Shown: positions 54,139 to 63,272, numbered from the stretch's first letter. The stretch is 64,000 nucleotides of DNA from an uncultured Clostridia bacterium (GCA_944384835.1 CALWUU010000036.1:40398-104397), one strand, 5' to 3'. The notes: generated from the letters alone by a model not told the origin. Numbers and translations: made by a program.

Positions 54139-54955
54139 GTTTGTTCTCCTTTACAGTAAGTCCGTTTTGATAAACGTCATATAAGTGGTGGGTTGGTCCA
54201 TGACCTTTTCCTATTTCTAACGCGTGGGTAATTGCCATAGTAACATAATCTTTCGCATTGGCCACCGCTTGTGGCAGCGCATAACCCAATGCCAGATTAG
54301 AGGCAATCGCAGAGGAAAATGTGCATCCTGTACCGTGGGTATTCTTGGTGGGAATCCGTTTGGCAGTAAATGTTTGAAAAGATTTACCGTCATACAGTAA
54401 ATCTGAGGCATCTTCTTCCTGGGACAGATGCCCTCCTTTTATCAACACATGCTTAGCGCCCATTTGATATATGGTGACAGCAGCTTGTCTGCGATCTTCT
54501 TCTGATTGTATTGTCAGCCCGGTAATCGTCTCTGCTTCGGGAATGTTTGGCGTTAACACATAAGCCATGGGAATCATTTCTTCAATTAATGTAGATAACG
54601 CTTCTTCCTGCATCAAAGCGCAGCCGCCTTTTGCAACCATGACAGGGTCAATTACGACGTGTTCCGGACGGTATTGTTTTAACATTTTGCTTACTGCCAG
54701 CATGCTGGAACGGGTAGACATCATGCCTACTTTAACAGCGTGGACCTGGATGTCCTCAAAAACGGCAATGATTTGTTTTTCAATCATATCCGGCGTAATG
54801 TCCTGTATATCCAGCACGCGGCATGTATTTTCGGCTACCACAGATACAATTGCGCTCATACCGTAAATTCCGTGTGCGGCAAATGTTTTTAAATCTGCTT
54901 GAATGCCCGCTCCTCCGCTGCAGTCGGAACCTGCAATGGTCAATGCATGTTTCAC
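54128..54955 (-). CDS. thiD: Hydroxymethylpyrimidine/phosphomethylpyrimidine kinase
   Basis: A 275-residue ribokinase-fold enzyme phosphorylating HMP-P. Starts at GTG 54955 behind [36 protein letters not shown] and [13 protein letters not shown] (anion hole with catalytic Asp/Cys region) are present. First gene of the riboswitch-controlled operon thiD-thiC-thiE-HAD. No thiG/thiM thiazole genes are nearby. Confidence 0.95.
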   Translation of the reverse strand: MKHALTIAGSDCSGGAGIQADLKTFAAHGIYGMSAIVSVVAENTCRVLDIQDITPDMIEKQIIAVFEDIQVHAVKVGMMSTRSSMLAVSKMLKQYRPEHVVIDPVMVAKGGCALMQEEALSTLIEEMIPMAYVLTPNIPEAETITGLTIQSEEDRRQAAVTIYQMGAKHVLIKGGHLSQEEDASDLLYDGKSFQTFTAKRIPTKNTHGTGCTFSSAIASNLALGYALPQAVANAKDYVTMAITHALEIGKGHGPTHHLYDVYQNGLTVKENKHEL

Positions 54956-54977
54956 ACAATCATTCCTCCTTATGGAA

Positions 54978-55016
54978 AAATAAAAAAGTCTGCCTAGATA
55001 GAAATCAGGCAGACAA
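54978..55016 (-). terminator. Riboswitch-controlled terminator before thiD
   Basis: GTCTGCCT with AGGCAGAC (54988-54995 with 55007-55014), with a long T-rich tail on the minus strand ending just before the thiD binding site. Confidence 0.88.
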
Positions 55017-55044
55017 TTGATAACAAAATAGTGTTTTCATTCAG

Positions 55045-55137
55045 ATGTTATAACTTGTCTCCCTACTACGGTATTAACCGACAGGTTCAAAGGGTCAGGT
55101 TTTACCTTCTCAACTTTTCAGTCCCCCTGCAATTTAC
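55045..55137 (-). promoter_or_regulatory. TPP riboswitch
   Basis: Read on the minus strand: CAGGGGGACTGAAAAG, then GTTGAGAAGGT, then ACCCTTTGAACCTG, then GGTTAATACCG and TAGGGAGACAA. These are the thi-box elements in order (the CTGAGA element reads TTGAGA). Followed by a terminator before thiD, so thiamine pyrophosphate should stop transcription. Confidence 0.95.
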
Positions 55138-55141
55138 TGTT

Positions 55142-55170
55142 ATTGTATCATTATTGATTCAGAAAGTAAA
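55142..55170 (-). promoter_or_regulatory. Candidate promoter of the thiamine operon
   Basis: On the minus strand: TTTACT (55165-55170), 17 bases, TACAAT (55142-55147), immediately upstream of the riboswitch. Confidence 0.6.
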
Positions 55171-55321
55171 TGAATTTTTTTAATTTTTATTTTTCATGCT
55201 TAGAAAAATACTTGGTAAGGTTACTTCTGGTTTATTTTATGGCATTGTTTGAAGTAATGTAGTACAATATAAACAGTACAAATTCGGTCAAAGGATACCG
55301 TAAGTGTTCATGAGGTGGGAT

Positions 55322-55996
55322 ATGTCAAATATCATTTACAGCATATTTCGTAATAAAAAAGTGAATCTGTCAAAGCTTTGGCAGTTTGGATTTGAACAAA
55401 CAGAATCCGATTATATTTATAGTAAGGTTCTGTCCGAAAGCGGATTTATATTAACTGTTCATATTACGAAACAAGGTGAAATTTCCTCAGAAATCATAGA
55501 TCCTTCTTTGAATGAACCGTATACATTACATTTGACTGACGGCGTAACAGGAGGTTTTGTAGAGACGGTTAAATATCAGTACCAAGAAACGCTGCTGGAA
55601 ATAGCCGATAAGTGTTTTGAATCGAATATCTTTCAAACAAAGCAAGCAAAAGAATTAATTGATCATATTCGAAGCACATACGGAGATGAACTGGAGTTTC
55701 TATGGGAGAAATTTCCCAATAATGCAATTTGGAGAAGGAAAGATACGCAAAAATGGTACGGGGCATTGTTGATTGTATCAAAAGAAAAATTGGGCATTCC
55801 ATGTAAGGAATCGGCAGAAATTCTTGATTTTCGCATTTCACCGGAAGAATTGGAAACGTTGGTAGACCACATTTCATATTTTCCGGGTTATCATATGAAC
55901 AAAAAACACTGGTGTACCATAATTTTGGATGGTTCCGTGCCTTTTGAAGAAATTTGCCGCAGGGTAGACGCAAGTTATCAGCTTGCCACAAAATGA
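55322..55996 (+). CDS. MmcQ/YjbR family protein
   Basis: A 224-residue protein; ATG 55322 follows GAGGTGGGA. The C-terminal half matches the MmcQ/YjbR (double-wing-like) DNA-binding family: FPNNAIWRRKDTQKWYGALL, EILDFRISPEELETLVD, PGYHMNKKHWCTIIL, SVPFEEICRRVDASYQL. The first 85 residues (beta-rich, YSKVLSESGFILTVHI) are an extra N-terminal region also found in longer clostridial members. Function is unknown; no operon partner. Confidence 0.85.
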   Translation: MSNIIYSIFRNKKVNLSKLWQFGFEQTESDYIYSKVLSESGFILTVHITKQGEISSEIIDPSLNEPYTLHLTDGVTGGFVETVKYQYQETLLEIADKCFESNIFQTKQAKELIDHIRSTYGDELEFLWEKFPNNAIWRRKDTQKWYGALLIVSKEKLGIPCKESAEILDFRISPEELETLVDHISYFPGYHMNKKHWCTIILDGSVPFEEICRRVDASYQLATK

Positions 55997-56133
55997 AATA
56001 ATACATTATAAAGAAAAAGTTTAGATTTTTTAAAACTATAATAATAAGAGTTCTTATTTAGTTTCAAATGAAATTCGTTCTTGCATCAAAATTTCTGTAT
56101 GTTAAGGTATGAATGAGAAAGGAATGTAGTAAT

Positions 56134-56655
56134 ATGATTCATAAAGTAATGCTGAAAATGATTGACTACAATTATGGTTGTCCTGAATTGGTCAATCATG
56201 CGATGAAGGTATACAGCTTTGCTAAAACAATCGGAGAAACGGAGCATTTACCGAAGAAAAAACAAGGCATATTAGAAATGGCTGCTGTTTTGCATGATAT
56301 TGGTATTCGTCCCAGTGAAGCGAAATATCAATCCTGTTCAGGAACGTATCAGGAAATAGAAGGACCTCCTATTGCACTGGAGATTTTACAAGACTGTGAT
56401 GTGCCTGAGGATATGACACAGCGTATCTGTTTTTTAATTGGACATCACCATACCTATGAAAGTGTTGATGATATTGATTTTCAAATTTTGATAGAGGCCG
56501 ATTTTTTGGTCAATATGTTTGAAGAGAAAATGGGTAAAGAACAAATACAAATGGCGAAAGGCAAATATTTTAAAACGGAAACGGGCAAACAATTGGTAAC
56601 TCATTTGTATGAAAGAGAATATCCTCTTCCATCTATTTTTGCTTCTATGCTATGA
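56134..56655 (+). CDS. HD-domain phosphohydrolase-like protein
   Basis: A 173-residue protein; ATG 56134 follows AGAAAGGAATG. HD motif: H26 region (NHAMKVYSFA), MAAVLHDIGI (HD pair), and IGHHHTYE plus EADFLVN distal metal ligands. It belongs to the small HD (YqeK/phosphohydrolase-type) group; substrate unknown. A very strong terminator overlaps its stop codon. Confidence 0.85.
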   Translation: MIHKVMLKMIDYNYGCPELVNHAMKVYSFAKTIGETEHLPKKKQGILEMAAVLHDIGIRPSEAKYQSCSGTYQEIEGPPIALEILQDCDVPEDMTQRICFLIGHHHTYESVDDIDFQILIEADFLVNMFEEKMGKEQIQMAKGKYFKTETGKQLVTHLYEREYPLPSIFASML

Positions 56656-56700
56656 TATAAAAAAGGCTGCGGCTTTTTAGCCGCAGCCTTTTTTATATCA
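56653..56700. terminator. Very strong bidirectional terminator
   Basis: A 22-bp perfect stem (56653-56674 with 56679-56700) with TTTT loop, U runs on both strands. It contains the TGA stop of the HD gene and ends 13 bases from the stop of the convergent Cys-rich gene. Confidence 0.92.
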
Positions 56701-56713
56701 TTTACAAACGAAA

Positions 56714-56854
56714 TTAGCAGCCACAGCCACAGCCATTGTCACAGCCACAGCCATTGTTGCTGAAGGTGTTGCCGCAGCCGCCGCAGCAAAGTAGAATTAA
56801 GATGATAATAATGATCCAGGAACAACCGCCACCGAATACGTTAGAATTACACAT
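56714..56854 (-). CDS. Cys-rich mini membrane protein
   Basis: A 46-residue protein; ATG 56854 follows AAGGAGGA (an upstream in-frame ATG has no site). One membrane segment WIIIIILILLCC (13-24), preceded by FGGGC and followed by GGCG and a Cys/Gly tail NGCGCDNGCGCGC; ten of 46 residues are Cys. Similar YjcZ-like or spore-associated mini-proteins are common in Clostridia. Possibly metal-binding or spore-coat associated; unproven. Confidence 0.65.
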   Translation of the reverse strand: MCNSNVFGGGCSWIIIIILILLCCGGCGNTFSNNGCGCDNGCGCGC

Positions 56855-57047
56855 AATGTTTTCCTCCTTGTTTGTTTTATATTCCATATTATTACGCATG
56901 CTGAAAAGGTGTTACTGAATTTATTTTTTTCTTTCAAATAACATAAAACAATAAAAATATTATAAAAACAGAAGAAATTTTTAGATATTGTTAGAAATAA
57001 TAAGTAAAAACGAGATAATTTAAAAATTTAAAGAAATTTGATTATTA

Positions 57048-57064
57048 TTTGACTTTATTTGACC
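57048..57064 (+). promoter_or_regulatory. CtsR operator, upstream copy
   Basis: TTTGACT-TTA-TTTGACC, the complement of GGTCAAATAAAGTCAAA, an exact match to the CtsR heptad tandem repeat RGTCAAANANRGTCAAA. It abuts the -35 box of the ctsR promoter. Confidence 0.93.
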
Positions 57065-57092
57065 TTGCTTATTTGTATTATAAGTGTATAAT
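57065..57092 (+). promoter_or_regulatory. ctsR operon promoter
   Basis: TTGCTT (57065-57070), 16 bases, TATAAT (57087-57092), bracketed by CtsR boxes. Confidence 0.8.
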
Positions 57093-57100
57093 AATATTAA

Positions 57101-57124
57101 AGTCAAAGAAAGTCAAAGTCAAAT
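57101..57124 (+). promoter_or_regulatory. CtsR operator, downstream copy
   Basis: AGTCAAA-GAA-AGTCAAA (57101-57117), again an exact CtsR box, directly followed by a third heptad-like GTCAAAT. It covers the start of transcription. Confidence 0.93.
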
Positions 57125-57152
57125 TGATTTTGATAAAGGATGTGATTATCAA

Positions 57153-57605
57153 ATGAGGATTAGTGATTATGTTGCAAACTATATATTAGAATTATTGGAG
57201 GAAAACGAAGATGAAAGTGTGGAGATTAAACGGAACGAACTTGCAAATACCATAGGCTGCGTGCCAAGCCAAATCAATTATGTCATTACTTCGCGTTTTA
57301 CTCCCGAACAAGGATATTTGGTAGAGAGCCAGCGCGGCGGAGGCGGATACATTCGCATTACTCGCATGAGCTGCAACAAAGAATCCTATATTATGCATAT
57401 TATGCATAATATAGGGGATACCCTAGACGCGGCAACGGCAAAATCCATTCTTCATTCTTTGGCACAAAAGCAAGCGGTGCAAGCCAACGCATTAAAAGCA
57501 ATGGCAGCCGCAGTGTCAAATCAAGCTTATGCTGTTGTACCGCAAGAAAAACGGGATCAATTAAGAGCGGCAGTGTTTAAAAATATGTTAATTACGCAAT
57601 TATAA
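57153..57605 (+). CDS. ctsR: Transcriptional repressor CtsR
   Basis: A 150-residue heat-shock repressor. ATG 57153 follows AAAGGATGTGAT; an upstream start at 57084 would overlap the promoter and operators. N-terminal winged helix (MRISDYVANYILELLEE, VPSQINYVITSRFTPEQGY) with the arginine-glycine wing RGGGGYIRI, whose Arg contacts DNA and is phosphorylated by McsB, and C-terminal dimer domain. It represses its own operon ctsR-mcsA-mcsB-clpC. Confidence 0.97.
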   Translation: MRISDYVANYILELLEENEDESVEIKRNELANTIGCVPSQINYVITSRFTPEQGYLVESQRGGGGYIRITRMSCNKESYIMHIMHNIGDTLDAATAKSILHSLAQKQAVQANALKAMAAAVSNQAYAVVPQEKRDQLRAAVFKNMLITQL

Positions 57606-57623
57606 TTTAGAGGAGGAATTTAT

Positions 57624-58142
57624 ATGTTATGTCAATCCTGCGGAAAACATCCGGCAAATACACATATTAAAACCATTATTAATGGAGAATTGACGGAACA
57701 TTCTCTATGTTCCGAATGTGCGCAAAAAATGGGATATGGCAATTCATTCTTCCCAAGCAACACATTTGATCAATTTTTCAGCAGTTTCTTTGGTAAAAAC
57801 TCTCTTATGGAAGATACCCTGCGCTGCCCGGTATGCGGCGCGTCACTATCAGATATTTCTGATACAGGTAAAGTAGGCTGCGCTGACTGCTATAAAACAT
57901 TTCTAAATCAGCTTATGCCTTCCATACAAAGAATGCACGGCAATACTCGTCATGCAGGAAAAATACCTATGGGTACTGCTTTACAGGTAGTAGAGCAAAC
58001 ACAAGAAAAAGAGCAGCCCAAAGAAAAAAGCGAGATAGAGCAATATCAGGAACAATTGCAAACAGCAATTGATGAGCAAAATTTTGAACTGGCAGCAGAG
58101 TTGAGAGATAAAATCAAAGCATTATCGGAGAAATCGGAATAA
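57624..58142 (+). CDS. mcsA: McsA, activator of protein-arginine kinase
   Basis: A 172-residue zinc protein with four CxxC pairs (CQSC, CSEC, CPVC, CADC) and a C-terminal UVR motif (FELAAELRDKIKAL). It activates McsB and modulates CtsR. ATG 57624 follows GAGGAGG, 18 bases after ctsR. Confidence 0.95.
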   Translation: MLCQSCGKHPANTHIKTIINGELTEHSLCSECAQKMGYGNSFFPSNTFDQFFSSFFGKNSLMEDTLRCPVCGASLSDISDTGKVGCADCYKTFLNQLMPSIQRMHGNTRHAGKIPMGTALQVVEQTQEKEQPKEKSEIEQYQEQLQTAIDEQNFELAAELRDKIKALSEKSE

Positions 58143-58176
58143 GCAGAACAGGAAAAGAAAGGTAAGGTGAATGACA

Positions 58177-59199
58177 ATGGACACAAAATGGTTTGAAAAA
58201 AGCGGAAAAGAAGGCGATGTTGTCATCAGTTCCAGAATTCGTCTGGCACGAAACCTGCAAAAAATACCATTTCCTATTCGTATGAATGATCAGCAAAAAC
58301 AGCAGGTAAGAGATAACATTGTGCAGGCTGCAAAGCAGAGCACAAATCCAATCTTACGTAATTTAACTTATATTAATATGGAACAAGTAGATAAAATCGA
58401 AGCAGTTTCCATGGTGGAAAACCACTTGGTCAGTCCCGATTTTATTTCAAATCCGAAAGGGCGCGGATTATTATTATCAAAAGATAACAGCATTGCCATC
58501 ATGATAAATGAGGAAGATCATCTTCGTATTCAGGTAATGAAAGAAGGAATGGATTTAAGTGAAGTATATCAACTGGCCGACCAAATAGATTCTGTATTGA
58601 ACGACACACTGCACTTTGCATTTGATGCTGAATTGGGATACTTAACGCAGTGTCCTACCAATTTAGGCACTGGTATGAGAGCTTCTTTAATGCTTCATTT
58701 ACCGTCGCTGCAGCAAAACGGAATGATTAAACGCATTTCTGATAATTTATCAAAATTAGGTCTTACCCTGCGCGGCACATACGGGGAAGGAACTGAGCCC
58801 GTTGGCGCGTTATATCAACTGTCCAACCAAGTAACGTTGGGGCTGAGTGAAAAAGAAGCTATTGAAAATCTGGAACGCATTGTAATGCAGCTTGTAGATG
58901 AAGAACGCAATACCAGAAAAAGTCTTATGGAAAATATCAAAAAACAAGATGCGGTCGCTAGGTCGTTGGGAATCTTAAAAAATGCGAAAATTTTGAGCAC
59001 GGAAGAGTTTATGAAATTGCTTTCCAATGTCCGTCTCGGTGTGGCATCAGGCTTTATCAAAGATATTTCTTACGAAACCTTAAACAAATTAATGGTCCAG
59101 ACACAGCCGGCTACTATGATGACCATGAATGGAAAACAATTGTCAGCAGAAGAAAGAGATATTCTTCGTGCTTCCATGGTTTGTGAAGCATTAAAATAA
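58177..59199 (+). CDS. mcsB: Protein-arginine kinase McsB
   Basis: A 340-residue guanido-kinase-fold enzyme phosphorylating arginines to mark proteins for ClpCP. ATG 58177 is seven bases behind AAGGTG; ATG 58171 is too near. SSRIRLARNLQKIPFP, NEEDHLRIQ, CPTNLGTGMRASLMLHLP (with the catalytic Cys) and GTYGEGTEPVGALYQLSN are the family blocks. Confidence 0.97.
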   Translation: MDTKWFEKSGKEGDVVISSRIRLARNLQKIPFPIRMNDQQKQQVRDNIVQAAKQSTNPILRNLTYINMEQVDKIEAVSMVENHLVSPDFISNPKGRGLLLSKDNSIAIMINEEDHLRIQVMKEGMDLSEVYQLADQIDSVLNDTLHFAFDAELGYLTQCPTNLGTGMRASLMLHLPSLQQNGMIKRISDNLSKLGLTLRGTYGEGTEPVGALYQLSNQVTLGLSEKEAIENLERIVMQLVDEERNTRKSLMENIKKQDAVARSLGILKNAKILSTEEFMKLLSNVRLGVASGFIKDISYETLNKLMVQTQPATMMTMNGKQLSAEERDILRASMVCEALK

Positions 59200-59242
59200 G
59201 AGAAAAACAAACAACGTTGCAATTTGATAGGAGGCAAACGAT

Positions 59243-61714
59243 ATGTATAGATTCGATGGATTTACAGAAAAAGCAAACAACGCTTTAAATTTAGCCTTAA
59301 CATCAGCCGAAGACATGGGTCACACTTATATTGGCAGCGAGCATATTATTCTTGGTTTGTTAAAAGAAAATTCAGGCGTAGCAGCAGAAGTATTAAGTAA
59401 GCTTGGTGTTACAGAGGAAGCATTTACAAAATGTATGGAAGAAAAAATAGGCACAGGCAGCCGTACCAGCCTGTCTTTGGATGATTTTACTCCCCGCAGC
59501 AAACGTATTTTACAAATAGCTGTAATGGAAGCTTCCAGATTAAATCATAATTATGTTGGTACGGAGCATTTGTTAATTGCCGTGTTGGAAGAAGGCGACA
59601 GCTATGGTGTACGTTTTTTAAGAATGCTTGGTGTACGCCAAAGTGATATTGTGGATGAAATTCGCAATGCTCTTAGCAGCGGTGAACAAGATGACAATAT
59701 GACAGGCTCCGTACAGCCGGGTGCGAAAGGCAAAGGCAACAGTGCAACAAAAACTTTGGATCAATTCGGCAGAGATTTGACAGAGCTTGCCAAAAAAGGT
59801 GAAATTGACCCGGTAATCGGCAGACAGGTTGAAATTGAACGTGTGATCCAAATTCTTAGCAGAAGAACAAAAAATAATCCTTGTTTAATTGGTGAACCGG
59901 GCGTTGGTAAAACAGCGGTTGCAGAAGGCTTGGCTTTAAAGATTGTGCAGGGTGAAGTACCTGAAATATTGAAAGATAAACGTGTAGTCGCATTAGACCT
60001 AACCAGCATGGTAGCCGGCACCAAATATAGAGGCGACTTTGAAGAACGCATCAAAGCAGCTATGGATGAAGTAAAAAACAGCGGCAATATCATCCTGTTT
60101 ATTGACGAAATTCATACCATTATCGGCGCCGGTGCGGCAGAAGGTTCTGCAGACGCTGCAAACATTTTAAAACCATCTTTGGCACGTGGCGAAATCCAGT
60201 TGATCGGCGCTACCACCATTGACGAGTACCGCAAACATATTGAAAAAGACGCCGCTTTGGAGCGTAGATTCCAACCTGTTATGGTAGGGGAGCCTACGGA
60301 AGAGGAAGCGGTTCAAATTCTAAAAGGCTTGCGTGATAGATATGAAGCTCACCATAAAGTAAAAATTACAGATGAGGCAATTGATGCTGCCGTAAAACTT
60401 TCTTCCCGCTACATTGCCGATCGCTTCTTGCCTGACAAAGCCATTGACTTGATTGACGAGGCTGCATCCAGAGTACGTTTAAGAGCATTTACAGAGCCAA
60501 ACGACATTCAGGATATGGAGAAACGCCTCAAACAATTGGAGCAGGAAAAAGCAGCGGCTGTCAATACACAGGATTTTGAGGGCGCAGCAAAAATTCGTGA
60601 TGAAGAAAAACAATTAAAAGAGCGTTTGGAACAGGAAAAAGAAGTGTGGAAAGAGAAAAAAGTCAGCGGCAACGGCGAGGTAACACCTCAGGATATCGCA
60701 AATATCGTTTCCACATGGACCGGTATTCCTGTAGTACAGCTAACGGAAGAAGAAAGCGAACGTTTGCTGAAATTGGAAGAAGTCCTGCATCAGCGTATTG
60801 TTGGTCAAGATGAAGCTGTTACAGCAGTTGCAAAAGCAATCCGCCGCGGCAGAGTAGGATTGAAAGATCCAAAACGTCCAATCGGCTCCTTTATCTTCCT
60901 TGGTCCTACAGGTGTTGGTAAAACAGAGCTTTGCAAAACCTTGGCAGAAGCTATGTTCGGCGATGAAAACGCTATGATTCGTTTGGATATGTCTGAGTAT
61001 ATGGAGAAACATACGGTGTCCCGTTTGGTTGGTTCTCCTCCAGGATATGTGGGTTACGATGAAGGCGGTCAATTAACCGAAAAAGTACGCCGGAAACCTT
61101 ACTCTGTTATCTTGTTTGACGAAATTGAAAAAGCACATCCTGACGTATTCAACATGTTGCTTCAAATTCTGGAAGACGGTTGCTTAACCGACTCTCAAGG
61201 CAGAAAGGTAGACTTTAAAAATACTGTTATTATTATGACTTCTAACGTTGGCGCAAGATTGATTACAGACAGTAAAGCAAATCTTGGCTTTAAGGGAAAT
61301 CAAGAAGATGATACAGAAAAAACTGCTGAGAAAGATAACAAAGATGTCCGAGAGATGGTACTGGCTGAATTGAAAAAATTATTCCGTCCCGAGTTTTTAA
61401 ACCGTGTGGATGACATAATTGTGTTCCACAAACTGACAGAGGAAAATATTCAAAAAATTGCTGTTGGTATGCTCAACAATTTGAAAGAGCGTTTGGCTGC
61501 TTTGGATATTGAAATGAGCTTCACGGATGCAGCAGTTGCAGCCATTGCCAAAGAAGGCTTTGATCCGGTTTATGGCGCCAGACCACTTCGCCGCGCAATT
61601 CAGTCTAAAATTGAAGATGAATTGTCCGAGCTAATGCTGCAAGGTAAAGTGGACAGTCAACATGGCGTTACTTGCGATTACAGAGATGACGCATTCGTTT
61701 TCGATGTAAAATAA
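59243..61714 (+). CDS. clpC: ATP-dependent Clp protease ATP-binding subunit ClpC
   Basis: An 823-residue AAA+ unfoldase. Two N-terminal Clp repeats (1-145), AAA-1 with GEPGVGKT and [11 protein letters not shown], a UVR-type coiled middle domain ([16 protein letters not shown]), AAA-2 with GPTGVGKT and [13 protein letters not shown], then the C-terminal D2 small domain. It feeds arginine-phosphorylated proteins to ClpP. Last gene of the CtsR operon. Confidence 0.97.
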   Translation: MYRFDGFTEKANNALNLALTSAEDMGHTYIGSEHIILGLLKENSGVAAEVLSKLGVTEEAFTKCMEEKIGTGSRTSLSLDDFTPRSKRILQIAVMEASRLNHNYVGTEHLLIAVLEEGDSYGVRFLRMLGVRQSDIVDEIRNALSSGEQDDNMTGSVQPGAKGKGNSATKTLDQFGRDLTELAKKGEIDPVIGRQVEIERVIQILSRRTKNNPCLIGEPGVGKTAVAEGLALKIVQGEVPEILKDKRVVALDLTSMVAGTKYRGDFEERIKAAMDEVKNSGNIILFIDEIHTIIGAGAAEGSADAANILKPSLARGEIQLIGATTIDEYRKHIEKDAALERRFQPVMVGEPTEEEAVQILKGLRDRYEAHHKVKITDEAIDAAVKLSSRYIADRFLPDKAIDLIDEAASRVRLRAFTEPNDIQDMEKRLKQLEQEKAAAVNTQDFEGAAKIRDEEKQLKERLEQEKEVWKEKKVSGNGEVTPQDIANIVSTWTGIPVVQLTEEESERLLKLEEVLHQRIVGQDEAVTAVAKAIRRGRVGLKDPKRPIGSFIFLGPTGVGKTELCKTLAEAMFGDENAMIRLDMSEYMEKHTVSRLVGSPPGYVGYDEGGQLTEKVRRKPYSVILFDEIEKAHPDVFNMLLQILEDGCLTDSQGRKVDFKNTVIIMTSNVGARLITDSKANLGFKGNQEDDTEKTAEKDNKDVREMVLAELKKLFRPEFLNRVDDIIVFHKLTEENIQKIAVGMLNNLKERLAALDIEMSFTDAAVAAIAKEGFDPVYGARPLRRAIQSKIEDELSELMLQGKVDSQHGVTCDYRDDAFVFDVK

Positions 61715-61721
61715 TCTAAAT

Positions 61722-61762
61722 AAAAAGAGCTGCTTTGCTTTACAGCAGAGCAGCTCTTTTTT
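61722..61762 (+). terminator. Intrinsic terminator of the clpC operon
   Basis: A 13-bp stem (61722-61734 with 61749-61761) and a T tail. Confidence 0.9.
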
Positions 61763-62084
61763 GCGCAATCTTAATGTTCCATATAAAATCATTTCCCAAA
61801 ACTTAATATTAAGATGTTTATGGGATGTGATTACATTTATCAGTCGAATGCATTTGGCCATAACGAAAAGCTTATATTCCAATAAACTGTGTTTTAGTTG
61901 TAGTGCAATACCGGATTTTTTCTTATCAATATTATCATTCCGTGTGACTTATTAAATATTTTACATTTTTGTTTTGACTGCAGTTATTTTAAGTACTGTA
62001 TGGAAAATGATTGACTTTTTTATAATATTTTTTATAATAATAACTATTATCGTTTTAATTTTTAAAGTGTAAGGAGTGTATGTA
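61763..62084 (+). other. AT-rich gap before the DUF2871 gene
   Basis: 322 bases with no supported gene. The last 80 hold the promoter 62011-62038 and an inverted repeat; the first 240 show nothing I can interpret. Confidence 0.55.
62011..62050 (+). promoter_or_regulatory. Promoter and possible operator of the DUF2871 gene
   Basis: TTGACT (62011-62016), 16 bases, TATAAT (62033-62038). An inverted repeat ATAATA-AC-TATTAT (62037-62050) starts at the end of the -10 box and may bind a repressor. Confidence 0.6.
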
Positions 62085-62513
62085 ATGAAACAGTCAATTT
62101 GGGTAGCATTTGGCTACGCTATTGCTGCAATGGCCGGAGGCGTATTTTACCGAGAATTTACAAAATTCTTTGGTTATACTGGTACGACTTCATTAGCTGT
62201 TGTACATCTTCATTTGTTTGTAATGGGTGCTGTGATGTTCTTATTAATTGCTCTATTCAACAGCAAGCTGCAGTTAAATCAAACAAAATTGTGGGTTCCT
62301 TTTTTAATTGTGTATAATATTGGTTTGCCATTTATGGTAATTATGTTTTTAGTAAAAGGTATTATGCAGGTATTGGGTCATGATGGTGGAGCCATGCTGT
62401 CAGGTATTTCAGGAACATCTCATATTATTTTTGGTGCTGCTATTGTATTGTTTTTCATTATGCTGCTGCAAGCGGTGGGAAAACAAAAATTTCAAAATAA
62501 TTCAACGACATAA
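62085..62513 (+). CDS. DUF2871 family four-helix membrane protein
   Basis: A 142-residue protein; ATG 62085 follows TAAGGAG. Four membrane segments, with the family pattern AMAGGVFYREFTKFFGY, VVHLHLFVMGAVMFL (conserved His pair) and GISGTSHIIFGAAIVLFF. DUF2871 proteins have no assigned function; the His residues in membrane helices recall quinone- or haem-contacting proteins, but this is speculative. Monocistronic with its own terminator. Confidence 0.8.
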   Translation: MKQSIWVAFGYAIAAMAGGVFYREFTKFFGYTGTTSLAVVHLHLFVMGAVMFLLIALFNSKLQLNQTKLWVPFLIVYNIGLPFMVIMFLVKGIMQVLGHDGGAMLSGISGTSHIIFGAAIVLFFIMLLQAVGKQKFQNNSTT

Positions 62514-62593
62514 AAGAAAAATAAGTTATTTTTGCATATCATAAACAACTGCTTACGTGTGTAAACTGTTCTAAAATGCAGAAGTTCATATTG

Positions 62594-62636
62594 AAAAGGA
62601 CAGGATACAGATTATCTGTATCCTGTCCTTTTTTAT
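62594..62636 (+). terminator. Intrinsic terminator after the DUF2871 gene
   Basis: An 18-bp perfect stem (62594-62611 with 62615-62632), 3-base loop, T tail. Confidence 0.92.
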
Positions 62637-62713
62637 TTTATAAAAATTCTGTAAGGTGCTTTCAAAGCTAAGCTGTTTATCGAAGTTTTTCTTTGGTGTA
62701 TGTGAAAAAGCAC

Positions 62714-62742
62714 TTGACAAAAGAAAATAATGCATATATACT
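62714..62742 (+). promoter_or_regulatory. Sigma-A promoter of marR
   Basis: TTGACA (62714-62719), 17 bases, TATACT (62737-62742). Confidence 0.85.
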
Positions 62743-62743
62743 G

Positions 62744-62791
62744 CATATAATCCGAAATCATACAATCTGTTTTCGGATTATATGATTTCGG
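62744..62791 (+). promoter_or_regulatory. Nested inverted repeats, probable MarR operator
   Basis: Two overlapping perfect inverted repeats: 14 bp (62744-62757 with 62771-62784, CATATAATCCGAAA) and 11 bp (62752-62762 with 62781-62791, CCGAAATCATA). They begin at the end of the -10 box, so a bound MarR dimer would block the promoter; as RNA they form alternative hairpins before the marR binding site. Confidence 0.75.
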
Positions 62792-62809
62792 ATAAAAGGA
62801 GGCGGTTTT

Positions 62810-63268
62810 ATGAAACAAGAGGCCTTAAACTCTAAAAGTCTTGAGTCGTTTCGGGAAGCTACAATGGAACTGGATAAAGTGTATTCTTTATTTTCCAAGG
62901 CTTGCGGAATGTCGGATGCGGAGTATTGGTCTTTGGTACTAATTTCTGAAGGGATAGTTACCCAAAGCCAAATTAGCAACCAGCTTTCCCTCAGCCGTCA
63001 GACGCTGAATTCTGCTTTTAAACAATTGCAGAAAAAGAATTTGATTCGTTTAGAAGTTTGTGAACAAAATCAACGTTCCAAACAAGCTTTTTTAACAGAG
63101 GAAGGGGATGAATTTGTAAAAAACTATATTTTTAGAATGTGTCAAATGGAAGAAAAAGTGTGGAAGCGGTTAAGTAAAAAAGAACGTGTACAGCTTAGTA
63201 CATTAACTAAAAAATTTAATCATTTGATGTTGGAAGAATTAAAATCTTCCATACCAGATATTGTATAA
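62810..63268 (+). CDS. MarR family transcriptional regulator
   Basis: A 152-residue winged-helix repressor; ATG 62810 follows AAAAGGAGG. The recognition region is TQSQISNQLSLSRQTLNSAF (positions about 50-69), followed by KKNLIRLEVCEQNQRSKQAF (wing) and a C-terminal dimer helix. It precedes an ABC exporter, the usual arrangement of a drug-responsive MarR with its efflux target. Likely autoregulated through 62744-62791. Confidence 0.92.
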   Translation: MKQEALNSKSLESFREATMELDKVYSLFSKACGMSDAEYWSLVLISEGIVTQSQISNQLSLSRQTLNSAFKQLQKKNLIRLEVCEQNQRSKQAFLTEEGDEFVKNYIFRMCQMEEKVWKRLSKKERVQLSTLTKKFNHLMLEELKSSIPDIV

Positions 63269-63272
63269 TGTT

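Noticed and set aside
57084..57152. Upstream start for ctsR
   Set aside because: It would begin inside the -10 box and cross a CtsR operator; ATG 57153 has a proper ribosome binding site.
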